Shown here one piece after another: positions 32,769 to 46,515 of a stretch of DNA of 64,000 nt. The DNA lies in assembly GCF_000298215.1 (NCBI RefSeq), contig NZ_BAHD01000005.1, positions 1 through 64,000 of the forward strand, given 5' to 3'. This DNA comes from Kineosphaera limosa NBRC 100340 (GTDB taxonomy: Bacteria; Actinomycetota; Actinomycetes; Actinomycetales; Dermatophilaceae). The notes under the pieces were generated by a model, which saw only the letters and a list, made by a program, of their open reading frames with translations, had not been told where the DNA came from and did not search any database. Positions within the stretch are counted from its first letter, which is position 1. Every line of letters begins with the position of its first letter. The translations under genes and the position numbers were made by a program.

Positions 32769-33789
32769 ATGAGAACCGGACGCACCCTCGTCGGCGCCGC
32801 CCTGGCGGCGCTCCTGCTGGCAGCCTGCGCCCCAGCACCCATCGAGGACAGCACCGCCGCCACCGCCGAACACCCGATGGTCCTGTCCCTGGCGCACAGC
32901 CTGGGGGATACCCACCCGACCTCCAAGGCGATCAAGGAGTTCGCCGAACAGGTGCAGGAGGACAGCGGCGGCCGCCTGACCGTCGAGATCTTCGGCAGCG
33001 GCGTGCTCGGTTCGGAGACGGAGGTCATCGAACAGGTGATGGCCGGGGTGCTCGACATGACGCGGGTCGCCTCGCCGGGACTGGGTTCCTACGAAGAGGG
33101 CTTCCTCACGTTCGGCCTGCCGTACGTCTTCGAGGACGAGGAGCACTTCTACGCGGCGATGGACTCGCCGCAGATGCGCGAGTTCTTCGGCTCCACGCAG
33201 AAGGCGGGCTTTGTGGGTCTGACGTACTACACCTCCGGTGCCCGCTCGTTCTACACGCGCGGCACTCCCGTAAGGCAGCCGCAGGACCTGAACGGCCTGA
33301 AGATCCGGGTGCAGGACTTCCGCAGTCAGATCGAACTCATGGAGGCCCTCGGCGGAACGCCGGTCGTCATGGCCTTCGGCGACGTGTACACGGCGTTGCA
33401 GACCGGCATCATCGACGGCGCCGAATCGAACGAGACCGCGCTGACGAATTCGAACCACGGCGAGGTGGCCAAGGAGTTCTCCTACACCCGGCACACGATG
33501 ATCCCGGACATGCTCGTGATCAGCACCGATACGTGGCAGCGGCTGACTGATGCAGATCGAGAAGTTGCTGACGAAGGCGGCGCTCGCCTCGACGCAGGCC
33601 CACAAGGAGGCCTGGCGCACCGCCATCGAGGAGTCGATAGCCGATGGCAAGGAGATGGGCGTCACCTATGTCGAGGATGTCGACCGCGACGCCTTCCGCA
33701 GCGCAACCCAGCCGCTGGTGGACCAGTACTCGCACGAGCATCCGCGGGTGGCGCAGATCCTGCGCACCATCGATTCGGCCCGGGGATAG
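32769..33789 (+). pseudogene. dctP: TRAP transporter substrate-binding lipoprotein (DctP), frameshifted
   Basis: A lipoprotein signal with lipobox LLLAAC is followed by a typical DctP fold: HPMVLSLAHSLGDTHPTSKA, GLKIRVQDFRSQIELMEALG, VVMAFGDVYTALQTGIIDGAE. The frame breaks near 33573. Before it the product reads TDADREVAD; after it, one base out of phase, KAALASTQAHKEAWRTAIEE continues to the stop at 33789. Removing one base restores a 340-codon gene with a normal C terminus. The residual product lacks the last ~70 residues. GGAGG precedes ATG 32769. Either a recent mutation or a sequencing error; the flanking transporter genes are intact. Confidence 0.85.
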
Positions 33790-33798
33790 GGGGTTGTC

Positions 33799-34326
33799 GT
33801 GGAGACGGTATTGACCCGCGTCAAGACGGTGATGACGACGGTGCTCGGCTGGTTGGCGGCCTTCCTGCTGATCGTCATGGCGTTTCTCGTGCTGTTTCAG
33901 GTGTTCACGCGGTACGTGCTCGATGATCCCGCGTCGTTCACCGAGGAATTGGTGCGCTACTTCCTCATCTGGACGGGGTTCATCGGCGGCGCGTACGCCT
34001 TCGTCACTCGGCAGCACATGGCGCTGGTCTTCGTGCGCGACCGCTTCGGCGAGGGTCCGCGGCGCTGGTTGATGGCGTTCGCTGACGGCCTGGTGCTGGT
34101 CTTCGCGCTCGTCGTCATCGTGATCGGTGGGACGCAGCTCGCTATCGGGGCGTGGGGTCACCCGTCGCCGCTGCTCGGGGTGCCCCGCGGCCTGGTCTAC
34201 GCGGTGGCGCCCGTCGCGGGCCTGTTCATCGTTCTGGCCCAGGTCATCAACGTCTGGGAGGACGTGACCGGCAAACGGATCCCGAATCCCCACGATGAGA
34301 CCGCCGACGAGGGGGCCCCGCTATGA
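33799..34326 (+). CDS. dctQ: TRAP transporter small membrane subunit (DctQ)
   Basis: 175 aa with four predicted transmembrane helices: VLGWLAAFLLIVMAFLVLFQ, YFLIWTGFIGGAYAFV, GLVLVFALVVIVIGGTQLAI and GLVYAVAPVAGLFIVLAQVI. VFTRYVLDDPASFTEELVRY after the first helix is the DctQ signature. It forms the membrane complex with DctM. Start GTG 33799, 9 nt after the dctP stop; its own stop overlaps dctM by 4 nt. Confidence 0.92.
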   Translation: METVLTRVKTVMTTVLGWLAAFLLIVMAFLVLFQVFTRYVLDDPASFTEELVRYFLIWTGFIGGAYAFVTRQHMALVFVRDRFGEGPRRWLMAFADGLVLVFALVVIVIGGTQLAIGAWGHPSPLLGVPRGLVYAVAPVAGLFIVLAQVINVWEDVTGKRIPNPHDETADEGAPL

Positions 34327-35624
34327 GCGTCCTCGTCGCGACCCTTGTGCTGTTCGGCGCGTTCCTGCTGCTGCTCTTCCTCGGGGTGCCGATCGCGATC
34401 TCCATCGCCGTCTCCGCGCTGGCCACGATGCTGCTGGTGCTTCCCTACGACCAGGCGTCCTTCGTCGTCATGCAGAAGATGAACAGCGGCATCGAGAGCT
34501 TCACGCTGCTGGCCGTCCCCCTGTTCATCCTCGCCGGCAACATCATGAACAACGGCGGCATCGCCGGGCGGCTCATTCGGTTCGCCCAGCTGCTGACCGG
34601 CCGGCTGCCCGGCTCACTGGCGCAGACCAACGTCATGGGCAACATGCTGTTCGGCGCGCTGTCGGGCTCGGCCGTGGCCGCGGCGGCCGCGATCGGCGGC
34701 ACGATGAACAAGGCCCAGGAGGAGCAGAAATACCCCAAGGGTTTCGCCGCGGCCGTCAACATCGCCTCCGCCCCGACCGGGCTGCTCATCCCGCCGACCG
34801 CGGCGTTCATCGTCTACTCGATGATCGCCGGGGGAGTGTCGATCTCGGCGCTGTTCATGGCCGGCGTTGTGCCCGGGATTCTCATGGGCCTGGTCGTCAT
34901 GGTTGTCGCGTTCGTGCATGCGCGCCGCTACGACCTGCCGCGTTCCTCCAGCCCATCGCGCGGCGAGGTCGCCAGGATCACGCTGGACGCTCTGCCGAGC
35001 CTGCTGCTCATCCTCCTCGTCGTCGGCGGCATCGTCGTCGGCGTCTTCACCGCGACGGAGGGCGCGGGTATCGCGGTGCTCTACTGCCTCGTGCTCTCGC
35101 TGCTCTACCGGGGACTGACCTGGGCGAGCCTGCAGCGGGTGCTCATCTCGTCGGTCGCCACGAGCGGGATCATCCTGTTCCTCATCGCGGCGTCCTCGGC
35201 GATGTCCTGGGTGATGGCGTACACCGGCATCCCGCAGGCGATCAGCGAGGCGCTGCTGAGCGTCTCGGGCAGCGTCATCGTCGTCTTCCTGCTGATGAAC
35301 CTCATCCTGCTGGTCATCGGCACGTTCATGGACATCACTCCGGCGATCCTCATCTTCACGCCGATCTTTCTGCCGATCGTCACCGACCTGGGGATGGACC
35401 CGGTGCACTTCGGCGTCGTGCTCATCTTCAACATGTGCATCGGCACGATGACCCCGCCCGTTGGCTCGGTGCTCTTCGTCGGTGTCTCGGTGGCGCGGAC
35501 CACGATCGAGAAGGTCGCCCCGGCCCTCGTGCCGTACCTGCTGGCGCTCGTCGTGCTGCTGCTCATCGTGACGTTCGTGCCCGTGTTGTCGTTGGGACTA
35601 CCGGGCCTGCTGGGGCTGCTCTAG
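34323..35624 (+). CDS. dctM: TRAP transporter large permease (DctM)
   Basis: 433 aa, very hydrophobic, about 12 membrane segments. TRAP signature regions: [73 protein letters not shown] and [19 protein letters not shown]. DctM is the Na+-driven permease. TRAP systems classically take up carboxylates such as dicarboxylates, sialate and uronates; pairing with a GH31 enzyme suggests a carboxylated glycoside, which is inference. Confidence 0.94.
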   Translation: MSVLVATLVLFGAFLLLLFLGVPIAISIAVSALATMLLVLPYDQASFVVMQKMNSGIESFTLLAVPLFILAGNIMNNGGIAGRLIRFAQLLTGRLPGSLAQTNVMGNMLFGALSGSAVAAAAAIGGTMNKAQEEQKYPKGFAAAVNIASAPTGLLIPPTAAFIVYSMIAGGVSISALFMAGVVPGILMGLVVMVVAFVHARRYDLPRSSSPSRGEVARITLDALPSLLLILLVVGGIVVGVFTATEGAGIAVLYCLVLSLLYRGLTWASLQRVLISSVATSGIILFLIAASSAMSWVMAYTGIPQAISEALLSVSGSVIVVFLLMNLILLVIGTFMDITPAILIFTPIFLPIVTDLGMDPVHFGVVLIFNMCIGTMTPPVGSVLFVGVSVARTTIEKVAPALVPYLLALVVLLLIVTFVPVLSLGLPGLLGLL

Positions 35625-35694
35625 GAGGTCGGGCACCGGGCCGCCGGGCGGTCGTGGAACAAGGTTGTCGGTGCTCGGCGTTAGCGTCGTCGTT

Positions 35695-37791
<2,097 letters not shown>

Positions 37792-37890
37792 CCGGTTCTC
37801 GGGCCTTGGTAACGATCCCGGGCCAACCGCAAAACCCTCCGTGGACATTCGTGGACGCGAGGTCGTCCATCTGCCAAGATGTGGCAGTCC

Positions 37891-38005
37891 ACGGAGGGGA
37901 GTATCCCGACACGGCTGCCTCGTCATCACGGACCGAGTCACTGTTCAACGAGCAGCGTCCCGGCCCCGGGGAGCCGACCCGCACGCGGGTGGGAGAGACC
38001 TCTGG
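37891..38005 (+). ncRNA. yybP-ykoY-type (manganese) riboswitch
   Basis: The leader of the TerC-family gene contains both conserved parts of the yybP-ykoY aptamer: GGGGAGTATCCCG at its 5' side with CTCGTCATCAC shortly after, and GGGAGAGACCTCTGG at its 3' side. The ends can pair as P1 (CGGAGG at 37892-37897 with CCTCTG at 37999-38004, one G-U). This class senses Mn2+ and often controls TerC-type membrane proteins. The start codon follows 30 nt later with GGAAGG as the ribosome-binding site. Confidence 0.82.
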
Positions 38006-38035
38006 CCACATCGTGTCCGGAAGGCCCACACCCGC

Positions 38036-39034
38036 ATGAACGTTCCCCTTTGGGTATGGATCGTCACTTTGACGGTGACCATGTCCGTCCTCGCGTTCGA
38101 CGTCTACATGGTCGCCCGGCGACCGCACGTGCCGTCGATGCGGGAGTGCGCGCAGTACCTAGCGTTCATCGTGGGTGGCGCGATCCTCTTCGGTATCGGT
38201 ATCGGGGTCCTCTCCGGCTGGACCTACGGCGGGCAGTTCTTCGCCGGCTGGCTCACCGAGTACTCGTTGTCGATCGACAATCTCTTCGTCTTCATCATCA
38301 TCATGGCGAAGTTCGGGGTGCCCGAGAAGTACCAGCAGACGGCGCTGCTCATCGGCATCATCATCGCGCTGGTCTTGCGCGCGATCTTCATCGCCGTCGG
38401 CGCCGTGCTCATCAACCAGTTCGCCTGGGTGTTCTACCTGTTCGGCGCGTTCCTCATCTACACCGCCGTCAAGCTCGCCAAGGAAGGCATGGGCGATGAT
38501 CATGACGACGAGTTCGAGGAGAACCGCCTGCTGAAGTTCGTCGAGTCACGCTTCCCCGCCACCCAGTCGTGGGAGTACGGCACCAAACTGTTCGCCAAGG
38601 TCGACGGCAAGAAGCTCATCACGCCGATGTTCGTCGTCATCCTGGCGCTGGGCTCGACCGACCTCATGTTCGCCCTCGACTCGATCCCGGCCATCTACGG
38701 CCTGACCCGCGAACCGTTCATTGTGCTGACCGCCAACATCTTCGCGCTCATGGGCCTGCGTCAGCTTTACTTCCTCATCGGTGGACTGCTCAAGAAGCTC
38801 GTGTACCTGAGCCTCGGCCTCTCCGTGCTGCTGGCGTTCATCGGCGTCAAGCTGATCCTGCACGCCCTGCACGAAAACAACCTGCCGTTCATCAACGGTG
38901 GTCAGCCGATCCACGGCATCCCCGAGATCCCGATCTGGATGTCGCTGACCGCGATCATCCTCATCCTGGGCGTCACGACCGTCGCCAGCCTGCTCAAGAG
39001 CCGCCACGACCAGCAGAAGGCGCACCACTCCTGA
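38036..39034 (+). CDS. TerC-family integral membrane protein
   Basis: 332 aa with about nine membrane helices. The TerC marks are WLTEYSLSIDNLFVFIIIMAKFGVP (Asp in a helix) and ALGSTDLMFALDSIPAIYGLTREPFIVLTANIFALMGLRQLYF, here given in parts, where paired acidic residues in helices suggest metal transport. A hydrophilic loop GDDHDDEFEENR lies mid-chain. TerC homologues export Mn2+ in other bacteria, and the yybP-ykoY element upstream supports that reading. ATG 38036 is preferred over upstream in-frame starts, which lie inside the riboswitch. Confidence 0.9.
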   Translation: MNVPLWVWIVTLTVTMSVLAFDVYMVARRPHVPSMRECAQYLAFIVGGAILFGIGIGVLSGWTYGGQFFAGWLTEYSLSIDNLFVFIIIMAKFGVPEKYQQTALLIGIIIALVLRAIFIAVGAVLINQFAWVFYLFGAFLIYTAVKLAKEGMGDDHDDEFEENRLLKFVESRFPATQSWEYGTKLFAKVDGKKLITPMFVVILALGSTDLMFALDSIPAIYGLTREPFIVLTANIFALMGLRQLYFLIGGLLKKLVYLSLGLSVLLAFIGVKLILHALHENNLPFINGGQPIHGIPEIPIWMSLTAIILILGVTTVASLLKSRHDQQKAHHS

Positions 39035-39052
39035 TCCCACCGCAGTACGGCC

Positions 39053-39104
39053 CGGCCGCTCTCGGATAAACCCGGCGTCAACAGCGCCAGCCCGGGAGCG
39101 GCCG
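39053..39104. terminator. Bidirectional terminator between terC-type gene and EamA gene
   Basis: CGGCCGCTC at 39053-39061 pairs with GAGCGGCCG at 39096-39104 (9 bp), with a further hairpin-forming GC-rich loop between. It lies between convergent stops. Confidence 0.6.
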
Positions 39105-39115
39105 AGGTGCGTTGG

Positions 39116-40033
39116 TCAGCCGACTTCGGCTGCGCCCTCGTGGCGGCTGGGCGGTGGGCCGGTGCGGGTCACCGCCACCGAGGCGAGGACCACACAGGCG
39201 ATCCCGACGAGCTGAACGGGGGAGAGCAGCTGCCCCAGCACGACGAACCCGGCGAGCGCGGCGACGGCCGGTTCGAGGCTGAGCAGGATGCCGAAGATGC
39301 GGGCGGCGAGCCGGCGCAGGGCCAGCAACTCGAGCGAGTAGGGCAGCACCGACGACAGCAGCGCGATCCCCAGTCCCTTGAGTAGCGCCTCGGGGGAGAC
39401 GAGGGCGGCGCCGGCGGTCGCGACCCCGAACGGCGCCACGAGCACGGCGGCGACGATCATGGCCAGGGTCAGCCCGTCGAGCCGGGGAAAGCGTTGCCCG
39501 GCGCGCGCCGACAGCAGGATGTACGCGGCCCAGGCGGCTCCCGCGGTCAGCGCCAGCAGCACACCGATGGGGTCGACCGTGTCGGCCGAGGAATTGAGCA
39601 CCTCGCTGATGAGGAGCACCCCCACGGCGGCAACGAGGACGGCGAGAAAGTCGCGCAGGCGGCGCGACAGGGTGGCGGCCAGCAGCAGCGGCCCGACGAA
39701 CTCGATGGTCACCGCCACCCCGATCGGCAGGCGGGTCAGGGAGGCGTAGAACGCCGTGTTCATCGCGGCCAGGGAGACGCCGAACGAGATGACCGTGATC
39801 CAGTCGGAGCGGGTGTAGCCGCGCACCCGAGGGCGCGCGAACAGCAGCAGCAGCGCGACCGCCAACACCAATCGCAGCGTGACCGACCCGGTGACCCCGA
39901 TGAGGGGGAGCAGGGTGGCCGCCATGGCCCCGCCGAACTGCACCGACAGGATCGCCAGGAGGACCAGCAGCACCGGCGAGGGTGCCGCGCCCTTGGCGCG
40001 GGAGGGGAGCGTTACCAACCCCGTTCGCGCCAT
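39116..40033 (-). CDS. EamA/RhtA-family transporter
   Basis: 305 aa with ten predicted membrane helices in two EamA repeats. MNTAFYASLTRLPIGVAVTIEFVGPLLLA and SSVLPYSLELLALRRL (given in parts) resemble RhtA, the threonine/homoserine exporter. The exported compound is not certain. Its start overlaps the end of the upstream metallo-hydrolase gene by 22 nt on the same strand, so the two are co-transcribed. Confidence 0.85.
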   Translation of the reverse strand: MARTGLVTLPSRAKGAAPSPVLLVLLAILSVQFGGAMAATLLPLIGVTGSVTLRLVLAVALLLLFARPRVRGYTRSDWITVISFGVSLAAMNTAFYASLTRLPIGVAVTIEFVGPLLLAATLSRRLRDFLAVLVAAVGVLLISEVLNSSADTVDPIGVLLALTAGAAWAAYILLSARAGQRFPRLDGLTLAMIVAAVLVAPFGVATAGAALVSPEALLKGLGIALLSSVLPYSLELLALRRLAARIFGILLSLEPAVAALAGFVVLGQLLSPVQLVGIACVVLASVAVTRTGPPPSRHEGAAEVG

Positions 40034-40671
40034 TCCGTGAGCTGGGGACGCTCGGCGCCGAGCGTGGTGTCGTTGCCGTGCCCCGGGTACACCCAGGTGT
40101 CGTCGCCGTAGACCTCGAAGACGCGGTCGGTCAGGTCGCCCAGCAGGCGCTCGAAGTCCTCCGGCGAATTCGTCTTGCCCGGGCCACCGGGAAACAGGCT
40201 GTCGCCGGTGAACAGATGCACGCGCCCGCCGGGCTCGGTGTAGGCCAGCGCGATCGAGCCGGGGGTGTGACCGGTGAGCCGGACGATGTCCAGGTCGACG
40301 GCGCCGAAGGAGATGACGTCGCCCTGCTCCACCGTCTCATCGACCGCCACCGGCAGCTCGGGCGCGTCCGGCGCACCCGCGTACGTCGTGGCGTGCGTCG
40401 CCTCCACCACCGCGCGCAGCGCCCGATGGTGGTCCCAGTGCTGGTGGGTGGTGGCCACGGCGTGCAACCGCCCCGACCCCTCCGCGATCAGCTCGCGCAG
40501 CCGCTCGGCGTCGTCGGCGGCGTCGATCAGCAGTTGCTCGTCGGTGGCCGTGCAGGTCAGCAAGTAGGCGTTGTTGTCCATCTCGCCGACGCTGCACTTG
40601 CGGATCGTCAACCCGTCGAGCTCCCGCACGTCGCTGCGTCCACCCACGGACACCTCGCCGGTGTAACCCAT
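40012..40671 (-). CDS. MBL-fold metallo-hydrolase
   Basis: 219 aa. The zinc motif is [11 protein letters not shown] (HxHxDH), followed by [27 protein letters not shown] and YPGHGNDTT, i.e. all glyoxalase II-like ligands. DNNAYLL near the N terminus is also typical. Likely hydrolyses a thioester or similar small molecule. Start ATG 40671 ([11 protein letters not shown]); 164 bp separate it from divergent uvrA. Confidence 0.9.
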   Translation of the reverse strand: MGYTGEVSVGGRSDVRELDGLTIRKCSVGEMDNNAYLLTCTATDEQLLIDAADDAERLRELIAEGSGRLHAVATTHQHWDHHRALRAVVEATHATTYAGAPDAPELPVAVDETVEQGDVISFGAVDLDIVRLTGHTPGSIALAYTEPGGRVHLFTGDSLFPGGPGKTNSPEDFERLLGDLTDRVFEVYGDDTWVYPGHGNDTTLGAERPQLTEWRERGW

Positions 40672-40835
40672 GTCGATGCTCCTACCTCGATACCGATGTC
40701 GTTCTGCTCGCGCGCCCACCAGTCTTTCGCATCCCCTCGAGGGTCCGCGCGGTGGGATGCGGTACGACCCAGCGTCGCGTGCGATCGGCGCAGGCCGCGC
40801 CCGAGTGGCGAACCTTGTCGGTGCTGCGACATAGC

Positions 40836-43910
<3,075 letters not shown>

Positions 43911-43966
43911 TCGCGACGCGCCGGGGCCGACTCCGGGGTCGAGGAGGATCGGAACAGGATTGAACG

Positions 43967-44155
43967 CTAGGCGGGTGCTGGGCCGACCGCCTCGAGCAGC
44001 GGCTCGTGGTGTGGACGACCGCGATGCGCAGCGCCGCCTCCGGCTCGCCCGGGACGATCTGTCCGGCCGGCGTGACCTCGAGTTGGCCGGTGTCGAGGCG
44101 GACCCGCACGTGTGAGGTTCGGCACCACGCCGTTCAACAGCCAGGGCGCGCTCAT
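43967..44155 (-). pseudogene. Decayed gene remnant between uvrA and IS256
   Basis: Three fragments in different frames on the minus strand read as a plausible short protein: MSAPWLLNGVVPNL, then [19 protein letters not shown] with [12 protein letters not shown], then [13 protein letters not shown] and a stop. Two frame changes would be needed to join them. I do not recognise the family. It could be a small actinobacterial gene inactivated by indels or truncated by the nearby IS. Confidence 0.3.
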
Positions 44156-44244
44156 CAGCAGGGCGACAGGAGTAGTCGGTCCGGTGCTTCCGAGGGGGCA
44201 AGGTGGGGTATGCGCGAGGCGATTACGTCTGCCCTGCGAGTGGA

Positions 44245-45647
44245 GTCCCGCAGAGTGGTGTACGACGGACCTGAGTGAGCGCGCCTACGACGTGGGCGCG
44301 GTCACCGGGTGGATCCTTCGAGTGATCTCTCACAACCGACTCGAAGAAGGACACACCGATGACCGCTGTACCCAGTATCGACCCCGAGCACTTCCTGCGC
44401 GAGCAGCTGGACCAGGCCAGTCCCGACCTGATGCGGGATTTGCTGAACACGTTCGTCAACGCCCTGTTGGGCGCTCAGGCCGACGCGGTGTGCGGCGCCG
44501 GCTACGGCGAACGCAGTCCCGAGCGGGTCAACTCCCTCAACGGCTACCGCCACCGGGACCTGGACACCCGCATGGGCACCCTGGACGTGGCCGTACCCAA
44601 GCTGCGCACCGGTTCGCTGTACCCGGACTGGCTGCTGGAACGCCGAAAGCGAACCGAGCGGGCGCTGACCAGCGTGGTAGCGACCTGCTACCTGCTCGGG
44701 GTCTCCACCCGCAGGATGGACAAACTGGTGCAAGCCCTGGGGATCACCGGATTGTCGAAGTCCCAGGTCTCGGTGATGGCCAAGGACCTCGACGAGCACG
44801 TGCAGCAGTTCCGCACCCGGCGCCTGGCCGCGGCCGGGCCGTTCACCTTCGTGGCCGCTGACGCCCTGGTGCTCAAGGTCCGCGAAGGCGGCCGAGTCGT
44901 TCCGGTGCACGTGCTGGTCGCCACCGGCGTCAACGCCGACGGACACCGCGAGATCCTCGGTGTGCAGGTCACCTCAAGTGAGGACGGCGCCGGCTGGCTC
45001 GCGTTCTTCCGCGACCTGAGCGCCCGCGGGTTGAGCGGGGTCAAGCTCGTCACCTCCGATGCCCACGCCGGCCTGGTCACCGCGATCGGGGCCACGTTGC
45101 CCGGGGCGGCCTGGCAGCGCTGTCGCACCCACTACGCCGCCAACCTCATGGCGGCCACCCCGAAGTCCTCCTGGGGGTGGGTCAAGGCGCTGCTGCACTC
45201 GATCTACGACCAACCCGACGCCCAGGCGGTACACGCCCAGTTCGACCGCGTCATCGAGGCCCTGGCCACCAAGCTGCCCACCGTGGCCGATCACCTCCAG
45301 GACGCCCGCGCAGACATCCTGGCCTTCACCGCCTTCCCTAAGGAGATCTGGCGCCAGATCTGGTCGAACAACCCCAACGAGCGTCTCAACCGCGAGATCC
45401 GCCGCCGCACCGACGTGGTCGGCATCTTCCCCGACCGCGCCAGCATCATCCGCCTCGTCGGCGCCGTCCTTGCCGAACAGCACGACGAATGGGCCGAAGG
45501 CCGCCGCTACCTCGGCCTGGATATCCTCACCCGAGCCCAGGCCCTGGACACCGTCATGGAGGAGGTGAACGAACCCGAAATCCAGGCCCTCACAGCCTGA
45601 CCAACACCCCAACCGAGGGATCAACCTCGTACACCACCCAAGCGGAC
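44245..45647 (+). mobile_element. IS256-family insertion sequence
   Basis: One complete transposase gene flanked by imperfect inverted ends. GTGGTGTACGA at 44255-44265 is matched by its exact complement TCGTACACCAC at 45627-45637, and both are preceded on the outside by GTCC (44245-44248 and, inverted, 45644-45647). The outer boundaries are approximate. I could not find an 8-9 bp target duplication at these ends. Confidence 0.7.
44359..45600 (+). CDS. IS256-family transposase
   Basis: 413 aa, full length for the family. NGYRHRDLDTRMGTLDVAVPKLR and YPDWLLERRKRTERAL (given in parts), the first catalytic Asp in FTFVAADALVLKVRE, the second Asp in GVKLVTSDAHAGLVTAI with WQRCRTHYAANL, and Glu in IWSNNPNERLNREIRRRTDVVG are the Mutator/IS256 DDE marks. 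It appears intact and so could be active. The preceding 450 bp hold a decayed gene and the left IS end. Confidence 0.95.
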   Translation: MTAVPSIDPEHFLREQLDQASPDLMRDLLNTFVNALLGAQADAVCGAGYGERSPERVNSLNGYRHRDLDTRMGTLDVAVPKLRTGSLYPDWLLERRKRTERALTSVVATCYLLGVSTRRMDKLVQALGITGLSKSQVSVMAKDLDEHVQQFRTRRLAAAGPFTFVAADALVLKVREGGRVVPVHVLVATGVNADGHREILGVQVTSSEDGAGWLAFFRDLSARGLSGVKLVTSDAHAGLVTAIGATLPGAAWQRCRTHYAANLMAATPKSSWGWVKALLHSIYDQPDAQAVHAQFDRVIEALATKLPTVADHLQDARADILAFTAFPKEIWRQIWSNNPNERLNREIRRRTDVVGIFPDRASIIRLVGAVLAEQHDEWAEGRRYLGLDILTRAQALDTVMEEVNEPEIQALTA

Positions 45648-45760
45648 TTGACCGCCCTGCGTCACGGCTCGGTACTCCTGACGCTGTCCCGAGCCGGAAC
45701 GTGTGCCACCACCGGCAAGCGGGCTACTGTGGACGATGCGGCCGAATTCGGGCTGTCCGC

Positions 45761-46330
45761 TCAGCGGGTGCTCGGCCCCGTTGCTGGGGGCCTCAAGTAG
45801 GTGTAGACGGTCTCGCGGCTGATGCCGAACTCCTTGGCCAGCGCCGACTTCTGCTCACCCGCGGCGGCGCGTTCACGCAGGTCCGCGGCCTGTTCGGCGT
45901 TCAGGGCGGGCTTTCGGCCGGTGTAGACGCCGCGCTGCTTGGCTGCGGCGATGCCCTCGCGCTGGCGCTCCAGGATCAGCGCGCGTTCGAACTCGGCGAA
46001 CGCGCCCATCACTGACAGCAACAGCGTGGCCATCGGCGAGTCCTCACCGGTGAAGGTGAGGCTCTCCTTGACGAACTCGACGCGCACGCCCCGGGCGGTC
46101 AGGGCTCGCACGATCCGGCGAAGGTCGTCGAGGTTGCGCGCGAGCCGGTCCATCGAGTGCACGACCACGGTGTCGCCGTCGCGGACGAAGGCCAGCATCT
46201 CGGCCAGCTTCGGACGGTCGGCGTCCTTGCCCGAGACCTTGTCCTCGAAGATGCGCTCGACCTCGATGCCGTCGAGCTGGCGAACGGTGTTCTGATCGGT
46301 GCTGCTGGCCCTGAGGTACCCAACTCGCAT
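45761..46330 (-). CDS. Serine resolvase (Tn3/Tn402 TnpR/TniR type)
   Basis: 189 aa. Catalytic Ser is in GYLRASSTDQN; VVHSMDRLARNLDDLR and MGAFAEFERALILERQREG are the resolvase core and E helix. The C-terminal HTH (KSALAKEFGISRETVYTYLR) binds DNA. It resolves cointegrates at a res site; a candidate lies just upstream at 46357-46427. It is one of two full serine recombinases here, plus a third as a remnant. Confidence 0.92.
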   Translation of the reverse strand: MRVGYLRASSTDQNTVRQLDGIEVERIFEDKVSGKDADRPKLAEMLAFVRDGDTVVVHSMDRLARNLDDLRRIVRALTARGVRVEFVKESLTFTGEDSPMATLLLSVMGAFAEFERALILERQREGIAAAKQRGVYTGRKPALNAEQAADLRERAAAGEQKSALAKEFGISRETVYTYLRPPATGPSTR

Positions 46331-46356
46331 CGCCGCCCGCCCTTCCCGACCCTATG

Positions 46357-46427
46357 TGTCAGGTTGGACTCTATGAACCCACCCGACTAGCGTCAAGGAA
46401 CCGGCGAACGGACTCTATCTTGACGCT
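46357..46427. repeat. Candidate res site of the upstream-facing resolvase
   Basis: Directly before the resolvase gene: TGTCAGGTTGG at 46357, two direct copies of GGACTCTAT (46366-46374 and 46410-46418) 44 bp apart, and a perfect 9-bp inverted repeat AGCGTCAAG/CTTGACGCT (46389-46397 and 46419-46427). This arrangement of repeated subsites next to tnpR is typical of a resolution site. Confidence 0.5.
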
Positions 46428-46515
46428 GCTTGGTGGCCGGCTGCTCTGTGGCGTTGGGGTGTACTGTGACTTCGTCTGCTGAATGGCGGGGTTCTTCGGT
46501 CGCTTCGTGGCGGGG

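Noticed and set aside
44237-45656. Target-site duplication for the IS256 element
   Set aside because: The bases outside the inferred ends (CGAGTGGA and TTGACCGC) do not match, and the exact ends are uncertain, so no duplication is claimed.
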